Program-made: the position numbers and the translations under genes
The notes under the pieces: generated by a model
Database searches by the model: none
The model's input: only the letters and a program-made list of their open reading frames with translations
Told to the model about the DNA's origin: nothing
Assembly (NCBI GenBank): GCA_903944295.1
Contig: CAJARA010000103.1
Coordinates: forward strand, 1-20,068
DNA length: 20,068 nucleotides
DNA from: an uncultured Chloroflexota bacterium
Lineage (GTDB): Bacteria; Chloroflexota; Limnocylindria; Limnocylindrales; Limnocylindraceae
Direction of reading: 5' to 3'
Shown here: positions 14,772-20,068 of the stretch, in pieces
Layout: each line of letters opens with the position of its first letter
How positions within the stretch are numbered: position 1 is the first letter of the stretch

Positions 14772-15569
14772 ATGAACGCGTCTGGCAACGACTCTCCGCA
14801 GCGCATTGAGAGCCTCACAAACCCCCTGGTGAAGGAGCTGCGCGCCCTGCGCACTCATAAGGGGCGCGTAGAGCAGCGCCGCTTCTTGGCGGAGGGGGAG
14901 CGCACGCTCGCTGAAGCGGCTGCTGCAGGCTGGCGCGCCGAGTATCTCTTGGTTGCGCCGGGTGCCGCGCGCGGCGTGGTGCCTGCAGGTCGCACCATTG
15001 ACGTCTCACTCGAAGTGCTGGAGAAGATCACCGGCCGCGACAATCCACAGCCACATCTCGCCGTCTTCGCTGAACCGGAGGCAGCGTCACGGGATCTTGA
15101 GGCGCTTGACGCTCGAAATGCGGAGCGCTGGTTGATGATTGAAGCGCCACGCGATCCGGGAAACCTTGGAAGTTGCATTCGCAGCGCAGACGCTACTGCA
15201 GCAGGCGGCATCATCCTCGTTGGTGATGCCTGTGATCCGTATTCAATTGAATGTGTGCGCGCAACGATGGGATCCATCTTCGCTGTGCCGATCTTCCGCG
15301 TGACACGCGATGAGGCGGTTGCACTTCTTGGGCGTTGGCCGGGTGAGAGTGTGGCAACGGCGGCAGACGGGAGCGTTGACTACACGGAGATTCGATTTAC
15401 ATCTCCTACGATGCTCGTGATCGGCACGGAGGCTGAGGGCCTCTCGCCCGCGTTGCGGGGTGCATGCACGAGCGTTGCGCGCCTGCCGATGCTCGGTCGC
15501 GCGGAGAGCGTGAACCTTGCGGTGGCGGCGGGAGTCTTCCTCTACGCCGCAGAGCGAGCGCAGCGATGA
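14772..15569 (+). CDS. SpoU/TrmH family RNA 2'-O-methyltransferase
   Basis: A 265-residue SPOUT methyltransferase. The N-terminal substrate-binding domain opens with RIESLTNPLVKELRALR and FLAEGERTLAEA, the usual RNA-binding start. The knot domain carries all three motifs: APRDPGNLGSCIRSA (motif 1, about 131-145), VIGTEAEGLSP (motif 2, near 216-226) and LPMLGRAESVNLAVAAGVFLY (motif 3, near 238-258). It methylates a ribose 2'-OH in rRNA or tRNA using S-adenosylmethionine. The exact target cannot be told from sequence, and the length and N-domain are like the 23S-type RlmB/TsnR relatives. The start at 14772 is chosen because earlier in-frame starts run into the divergent importer gene. No ribosome site is seen, so the message may be leaderless. 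Confidence 0.9.
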   Translation: MNASGNDSPQRIESLTNPLVKELRALRTHKGRVEQRRFLAEGERTLAEAAAAGWRAEYLLVAPGAARGVVPAGRTIDVSLEVLEKITGRDNPQPHLAVFAEPEAASRDLEALDARNAERWLMIEAPRDPGNLGSCIRSADATAAGGIILVGDACDPYSIECVRATMGSIFAVPIFRVTRDEAVALLGRWPGESVATAADGSVDYTEIRFTSPTMLVIGTEAEGLSPALRGACTSVARLPMLGRAESVNLAVAAGVFLYAAERAQR

Positions 15570-15582
15570 AGCGGGCGCAGCG

Positions 15583-16737
15583 ATGAGTCGACCCGAGCGC
15601 GCCAAAGATCTCGGCATCACGATCGGTCGCTTTGCGCACGGTCCGCGCAATGCGATTAGCGACGTTGCGGGCGTCCGTGTTGCGGCGGAGACGATTATCA
15701 ACGGAGAGGGTGAGCTCGTGCGTGGGCGAGGGCCAGTGCGGACCGGTGTCACGGCGATCTTGCCGCAGTCGGTAGAAAAATCTGCGCACCCGCTCTTTGC
15801 GGGGACACACCGTCTCAATGGGAACGGCGAGATGACCGGCCTTGAGTGGATTCGCGAATCGGGCTTCTTGACCACGCCGATCTGCATTACGAATACGCAC
15901 TCCGTTGGTGTGGTGCATGACGAGATCATTCGCTGGTCGCTGGACAACGTTCCAGGGACGCCGCCGTGGAGCCTCCCTGTGGTGGGAGAGACGTGGGATG
16001 GCGTGTTGAACGACGTGAACGGATTCCATGTGACAGCGAAGCATGCGCGCGCCGCACTCGATGCCGCCGCCGCGCTCCCATCCGGCGCGGAGGTGCCGCG
16101 CGGCTGCCAGGGTGGCGGCACTGGGATGATCTGTCACGGCTTCAAAGGTGGGAACGGAACCTCAAGCCGAAAGCTCCCCGCCGAACTCGGCGGCTACACG
16201 ATCGGCGTCTTCGTGCAGGCGAATCACGGCCGTCGCCATCGGCTCACGATCGGCGGAAAGGGACTCGGTGCCGAGGGCGGCCCGCTCGATACGACGAACT
16301 ACCCACTGCCATGGAAGATTCCGGCGCCAGTCGTTGCTCCAACAGATGATCCGCGCGGTGGCGCAGGTTCAATCATCGTGATCGTTGCGACCGATGCGCC
16401 ACTCCTCCCGATGCAGCTCGATCGTGTTGCACAGCGTGCCGTCATGGGGATCGCGCGAGTTGGTGGCGTTGGAGAGCACAGCTCTGGCGATCTCATCGTG
16501 AGCTTCTCTACGGCGAACGCCTCACTCCCAGCGGAGAACCTTGATCCAGAGAAGCCGTATAGCGCGAACGTTGAGATGCTGATCAACGCGCACCTTTCGC
16601 CGATCTTCGAGGCGACCGCCGATGCAACAGAAGAGGCAATCCTTGACGCGATGATCGCTGCCGAGACGATGGTTGGAGTCAACGGCGCCGAAGCGCTCGC
16701 ACTCCCACTTGACGTTGTGCGCGCGTCGCTGCGCTAA
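15583..16737 (+). CDS. P1 family peptidase (DmpA/BapA-like N-terminal nucleophile aminopeptidase)
   Basis: A 384-residue protein of typical S58 (DmpA) length. It opens with the family pattern AKDLGITIGRFAHGPRNAISDVAGVRV. The segment GCQGGGTGMICHGFKGGNGTSSR (about 174-196) is the self-cleavage region. The precursor is expected to cut itself near Gly192-Thr193-Ser194, exposing a Ser/Thr nucleophile at the new N-terminus of the beta chain. RVGGVGEHSSGDLIVSFSTAN further on is also characteristic. Members remove N-terminal residues from short D- or beta-amino-acid peptides or amides. The physiological substrate is generally unknown. The start at 15583 is taken because it opens the conserved domain and lies 13 bases after the methyltransferase stop. 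The ribosome site is weak. It is probably cotranscribed with the methyltransferase. Confidence 0.9.
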   Translation: MSRPERAKDLGITIGRFAHGPRNAISDVAGVRVAAETIINGEGELVRGRGPVRTGVTAILPQSVEKSAHPLFAGTHRLNGNGEMTGLEWIRESGFLTTPICITNTHSVGVVHDEIIRWSLDNVPGTPPWSLPVVGETWDGVLNDVNGFHVTAKHARAALDAAAALPSGAEVPRGCQGGGTGMICHGFKGGNGTSSRKLPAELGGYTIGVFVQANHGRRHRLTIGGKGLGAEGGPLDTTNYPLPWKIPAPVVAPTDDPRGGAGSIIVIVATDAPLLPMQLDRVAQRAVMGIARVGGVGEHSSGDLIVSFSTANASLPAENLDPEKPYSANVEMLINAHLSPIFEATADATEEAILDAMIAAETMVGVNGAEALALPLDVVRASLR

Positions 16738-16746
16738 TCGGTGCGC

Positions 16747-16752
16747 TAACCT
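16747..16752 (+). promoter_or_regulatory. Candidate -10 box for a leaderless AI-2E transporter transcript
   Basis: TAACCT ends 6 bases before the ATG at 16759, the same spacing as the TATCCT box before the RNA methyltransferase gene, and again no ribosome site is visible. No -35 box recognised. Confidence 0.3.
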
Positions 16753-16758
16753 GAACTG

Positions 16759-17868
16759 ATGAACCTTCCGTCGCCAACCGACCCAAAGTCCTGGCCACCC
16801 TTCGCCCGACTCGTCGCCTGGGGCGCCCTCGCCAGCGCAGCACTCCTGCTGATTGGTGCCGGCCTTTCGCAGGTTGCCGCCGTCGCAAGCGCTCAAGGGG
16901 GACTGCTGAGCGCCCTTGTTGCTGGGTGGCTGCTTGCAACGCTCGCCGATGCCCCAATTGAGACGCTTGCGCGACGCGGCATGGCACGCCGGCGTGCTGT
17001 GGTGCTGGTCTGGGTGCTTGGCGCCGTACCAGTACTCATCATTGGCGGTGAGCTGATCTTTGCACTTGCGCAGTCGCTCACCACGGTGGTTGCTGGTGAA
17101 CCGCCAACGAGTGCGCAGATCGCAGGACTGATTGAACGCCCCGCTGCGCTCTTGCAATCAGTCGGCTTGAAGATTGATCTTCTCCCCGTTGCAACCGAGG
17201 TGATTAACCTCATCCGCTCAACAGCGGAGCTGGTGCAAGGGAATCTTGCTGGCATTGCTGCGGGCGCCGTTGCGGCGCTCGGCCCCGTGATCCTTGCACT
17301 CGGACTCGGCGTGATCCTCTCCGCAAATCCTGGCTACCTAGACATCCTCACGACGTTCGCCCCCGCCTCAAGTGGCGCGTCGCTGCATCGGTCGCGTCAA
17401 GTGCTGGAGTCAATCCTGGCCCGCTTCATCGGTCGACACATCTTGATGGGGCTGATCTACGGCGTGGCGGTTGGACTCGCCGCGTCACTTGCTGGCGCTG
17501 ATGCCGTACTCGCTGGGACGCTCGGCGGACTTGTGATGGCGATCCCTTCAATCGGCCAAGGCCCCGCACTCCTCCCGCCGCTCCTCTTGGTGCTGCTCAG
17601 TGCAGGGCCAGCAACGCTGCTGAGCATCGCGTTGATCGTGGTGATCTGGCTGCTCTGCATGACACTCCTTGCGCCTCGCCTGCTGAACGGCGTCCTCCAC
17701 CTCTCCGGTGCAACCGTCTTCGTTGCGGGCGCCGTTGGTGGTCTCGTTGCCGGAATCCCGGGCGCAATCTTCGCTCTGCCACTTGTCGCTGCGGTTGCTG
17801 CGATCCGTCGCCCGCCAGCGCCGAGCGCACGTATATCCAAGCGCGCCACTACGAATAAGCGCCGCTAG
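16759..17868 (+). CDS. AI-2E family transporter (UPF0118/PerM-like membrane protein)
   Basis: A 369-residue membrane protein with about eight hydrophobic helices. The conserved C-terminal half is clear. A soluble amphipathic section SRQVLESILARFIGRHILMGLIYGV is followed by a helix and VMAIPSIGQGPALLPPLLLVLL, the usual family core (normally IPxxGP), and then the last helices with AGAVGGLVAGIPGAIFALPLVA. The family includes TqsA, linked to autoinducer-2 export, and other members implicated in ion or small-molecule efflux, so the substrate is unknown. The C-terminus ends in a short basic tail. Its start lies 21 bp after the peptidase stop. It has no functional link to its neighbours that I can see. 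Confidence 0.88.
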   Translation: MNLPSPTDPKSWPPFARLVAWGALASAALLLIGAGLSQVAAVASAQGGLLSALVAGWLLATLADAPIETLARRGMARRRAVVLVWVLGAVPVLIIGGELIFALAQSLTTVVAGEPPTSAQIAGLIERPAALLQSVGLKIDLLPVATEVINLIRSTAELVQGNLAGIAAGAVAALGPVILALGLGVILSANPGYLDILTTFAPASSGASLHRSRQVLESILARFIGRHILMGLIYGVAVGLAASLAGADAVLAGTLGGLVMAIPSIGQGPALLPPLLLVLLSAGPATLLSIALIVVIWLLCMTLLAPRLLNGVLHLSGATVFVAGAVGGLVAGIPGAIFALPLVAAVAAIRRPPAPSARISKRATTNKRR

Positions 17869-17904
17869 TTTCCCAGACGTACCTTCCAGGCATGGAGGTG
17901 CAAC

Positions 17905-19266
17905 ATGGATGAGCTGCTCTTCGCTCGAGCCCAGATGGGTCTCAGCTTGGTCTTTCACATCGTCTTCAGCGTGCTCGGCATGGCACTTCCAGTGCTTATT
18001 GTTGCCGTTGAAGGGATGCATCTCCGCACTGGCGACAGTAAGTGGATTACGTTGGCACGGACGTGGTCAAAAGCGATGGCTGTCCTTTTTGTCATTGGCG
18101 CCGTCTCCGGGACAGCGCTAAGTCTCGAGTTTGGCCTCTTGTGGCCAACCTTCATGCGCCAGGCTGGCGGCATCATCGGCCTCCCATTTGCTCTTGAGGG
18201 ATACGCATTCTTCACAGAGGCGATCTTCCTCGGCATCTACCTCTACGGATGGGACCGACTCACTCCGAAGGCGCACTGGCTCGTAGGTCTACCAATTGCG
18301 ATTAGCGGCATGATCAGTGGCGCATTCATCACTATTGTCAACGCATGGATGAATCTCCCAACTGGCTTTACAACGATCCAAGGCCCTGATGGTCCGATCA
18401 TTGATCAGGCGAGCGCGGATCCAATCGGCGCAATGCTCTCGCCGATGGTTTGGACACAAGTGCCACACGTCATGCTCTCTGCCCTGGTTGCAGTTGGTGG
18501 TGGAGTTGCCGCAATTTACGCTTGGGCCTGGCTGAAAGGGCGTCGAAGCAGCTACAACAGCGCTGGAATGCTCGCCGGCGCCGCAATGTTGGCGATTGCA
18601 ATTCCCCTGCAGTGGGTCTCTGGGCACCTCTCAACTGTCAAGCTTTATGACGAGCAGCCAGCTAAGTTCGCTGCTGCCGAGGGGGTAGAGGTCACTGGGC
18701 CAAATCAACCGATGCGACTTCCGCTCGGCATTGAGATTCCAGGTGGCGTGAGCTTCCTGATCAACTTTGATACCGATACCGTTGTCACTGGACTTGACCA
18801 GATTCCAGCAGATAGCCAACCAGGGAAGCCGGAAATCGTGCACCTCGCCTTTGATGCGATGGTTGCGAGTGGCGTCTTGCTGATCGCCGCAAGCGCACTT
18901 TTCTGGTTTGGCGTCTGGCGTGAACGTCGTCACGGGAAGCCGCTCAACCTTCCGACAAGCCGTTTCGTCCTTTGGTTGCTCGTTCTCTCCGGTCCAGCTG
19001 GCTTCCTCGCAGTTGAGACTGGCTGGGTGGTCACGGAGTACGGACGACAGCCGTGGGTCATTAACGGCTACCTCACCACCGCAGACGCGGTAACCAAGCA
19101 GCCCGGGATTGGCGTGACGTTCATTGCGTTCATGCTCCTCTACGCGGCGCTCGGGACAACGCTCGTCTGGGTCCTCCTCCGACTCAGAAGCGAGCATCCG
19201 GATGCGGCCGCTCGGGCTCGAGTGGCCGCACCTCGGAGGTCCGGTAGAAAGGGGCTGGGATCATGA
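17905..19266 (+). CDS. cydA: Cytochrome bd ubiquinol oxidase subunit I
   Basis: A 453-residue multi-helix membrane protein. His18 (SLVFH) matches the axial ligand of the oxygen-reducing heme pair. Glu98 and Glu105 in ALEGYAFFTEAIFLG match the conserved proton-path glutamates. His188 (VPHVML) and Met319 (FDAMVASG) correspond to the heme b558 ligands, and GWVVTEYGRQPW (373-384) is the family signature. The enzyme oxidises quinol and reduces oxygen to water with high affinity. The quinol loop is short and the protein is about 70 residues shorter than E. coli CydA, so it belongs to the short-loop type that includes cyanide-insensitive oxidases. A strong GGAGGT site precedes the ATG. The charged C-terminal tail is rich in Arg. 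Its stop overlaps the cydB start by 4 bp (ATGA). Confidence 0.96.
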   Translation: MDELLFARAQMGLSLVFHIVFSVLGMALPVLIVAVEGMHLRTGDSKWITLARTWSKAMAVLFVIGAVSGTALSLEFGLLWPTFMRQAGGIIGLPFALEGYAFFTEAIFLGIYLYGWDRLTPKAHWLVGLPIAISGMISGAFITIVNAWMNLPTGFTTIQGPDGPIIDQASADPIGAMLSPMVWTQVPHVMLSALVAVGGGVAAIYAWAWLKGRRSSYNSAGMLAGAAMLAIAIPLQWVSGHLSTVKLYDEQPAKFAAAEGVEVTGPNQPMRLPLGIEIPGGVSFLINFDTDTVVTGLDQIPADSQPGKPEIVHLAFDAMVASGVLLIAASALFWFGVWRERRHGKPLNLPTSRFVLWLLVLSGPAGFLAVETGWVVTEYGRQPWVINGYLTTADAVTKQPGIGVTFIAFMLLYAALGTTLVWVLLRLRSEHPDAAARARVAAPRRSGRKGLGS

Positions 19267-20068
19267 TCTACTACGCCACGGCACTCAACGATCTTGGGGA
19301 TCCAAATGTGACCTCACTCGTTGCGGGCGCGCTGATCATTGTTGCCCTTGCTGCATATGCCGTGCTCGGCGGCGCGGATTATGGTGGTGGCGTCTGGGAT
19401 CTCTTCGCACGCGGACCACGCGCGCCGCGACAGCGCGAGCTGATTGCACAGGCGATGGGTCCTGTCTGGGAAGCCAATCACATCTGGGTGATCTTTGCGG
19501 TCGTACTCCTCTTCACCTGCTTCCCGCAGGCGTTTGCCGTAGTTGGCGAAGCACTCCCTGTTCCTGTTTCCATTGCGATCGTTGGAATCTCGCTCCGCGG
19601 CGCCGCGTTCGCTTTCCGAGCGAGCCTCTGGGCGCCGAGCACATTCCGCGCGCGTATGGGAACAATCTTCGGCGTTGCGAGCCTCATCACGCCATTCGGA
19701 ATGGGCGCCGCACTTGCAGCGCTCGCCTCCGGCGACGTGGAGGTCAACGGGAGTGGGATCGTCACGTCATCAGTGTGGGCCGGCTGGACCACCCCGTTTG
19801 CGCTCGGTGTTGGCGCACTTTCACTTAGCCTCGTTGCGTATCTTGCGGCGACCTTCCTCTGCCTTGAGGCGAGCGGAGAGCTTCGCGAAGATTTCCGCAA
19901 GCGTGCCATCGGCGCGGCAGTTGCCGTTGGCGCAGCGGCAACGTTAACACTTCCACTCGCAGCATCGTCGGTCCCGTATCTTTGGGAGTCACTTACGGGC
20001 GGCAACGCAACGCTATTCCTTCTGGTTGCACCGGCATTCGGCGTTGCATCGCTCGTGTCACTGTTGAA
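19263..20068 (+). CDS. cydB: Cytochrome bd ubiquinol oxidase subunit II, 3' partial
   Basis: Open from the ATG at 19263 to the window edge, 268 codons, with no stop. The family start motif is seen as YAVLGGADYGGGVWDLF, and the next helix begins with AMGPVWEANHIWVIF, both diagnostic of CydB. Full-length proteins run about 330-380 residues, so roughly 70-110 are missing. CydB is the structural partner of CydA in the plasma membrane. Its ATGA overlap with cydA implies coupled synthesis in equal amounts. Whether cydC/cydD assembly genes follow cannot be seen. Confidence 0.95.
   Translation, partial: MIYYATALNDLGDPNVTSLVAGALIIVALAAYAVLGGADYGGGVWDLFARGPRAPRQRELIAQAMGPVWEANHIWVIFAVVLLFTCFPQAFAVVGEALPVPVSIAIVGISLRGAAFAFRASLWAPSTFRARMGTIFGVASLITPFGMGAALAALASGDVEVNGSGIVTSSVWAGWTTPFALGVGALSLSLVAYLAATFLCLEASGELREDFRKRAIGAAVAVGAAATLTLPLAASSVPYLWESLTGGNATLFLLVAPAFGVASLVSLL

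Noticed and set aside
15243..16137. Long minus-strand open frames opposite the methyltransferase and peptidase genes
   Set aside because: They are rich in Arg, Pro and Ser with no recognisable motifs, while the plus strand carries two well-marked families.
9109..18210. TGCGTA/TACGCA hexamers as a regulon motif
   Set aside because: The hexamer occurs several times inside coding sequence (for example near 9107, 11184, 11310 and 18204), so it is not specific. Only the longer 14-mer match was kept.
1..20068. tRNA, rRNA, CRISPR arrays, insertion sequences or prophage genes
   Set aside because: I saw no repeat-spacer pattern, transposase or integrase motifs, terminal repeats or tRNA-like cloverleaf. 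No gap between genes exceeds 300 bases.

Overview
The window is a GC-rich, gene-dense stretch of bacterial chromosome. It has 16 protein genes, short gaps, several 1-11 bp gene overlaps and no mobile elements, RNA genes or CRISPR. Both sugar-binding proteins carry lipoprotein signal peptides, and many starts are GTG or TTG. The sugar ABC importers, GH4 glycosidase, short-loop cytochrome bd oxidase and PIG-V-type glycosyltransferase suggest a heterotrophic, sugar-scavenging, oxygen-respiring bacterium. A Chloroflexota or actinobacterium-like lineage is my best guess at low confidence, since no rRNA or marker gene is present.

Layout. (1) 1-7082 is a glycoside-use locus. It holds a BadF/GlcNAc-kinase-type sugar kinase (+, 5' end outside the window), a GH4 phospho-glycosidase (-), and a divergent operon (+) of solute-binding lipoprotein, MalF-type permease, MalG-type permease and a GHL10-like glycosidase that appears to be a lipoprotein. 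A coherent reading is that glycans are trimmed outside the cell, imported by the ABC system, phosphorylated by the kinase and cleaved by the NAD/metal-dependent GH4 enzyme, with no PTS. (2) 14643-7079 (-) is a second sugar ABC importer (binding protein, two permeases). A DegT/StrS aminotransferase, a Gfo/Idh/MocA oxidoreductase, a PIG-V-like mannosyltransferase and a PAF-acetylhydrolase-like SGNH hydrolase follow on the same strand. The last four are nearly or actually overlapping and look like an amino-sugar and surface-glycan module. (3) 14772-17868 (+) holds housekeeping-type genes: a SpoU/TrmH RNA methyltransferase, a P1 (DmpA-like) peptidase and an AI-2E family membrane protein. (4) 17905 to the end (+) is cydA-cydB for cytochrome bd oxidase, with cydB cut by the window edge.

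Neither ABC importer has an ATPase gene here, so both probably use a shared MsmX/UgpC-type ATPase encoded elsewhere. The regulatory DNA around the two sugar loci has unusual structure. There is a near-identical 14-mer followed directly by an inverted repeat and then the ribosome binding site, upstream of both the first binding protein and the aminotransferase. There are also strong hairpins without T-tracts between each binding-protein gene and its first permease. No clearly undescribed system is proven. The best candidates are the PTS-free kinase/GH4 route, the importer plus amino-sugar module, and the hydrolase signal peptide that has no ordinary start codon.
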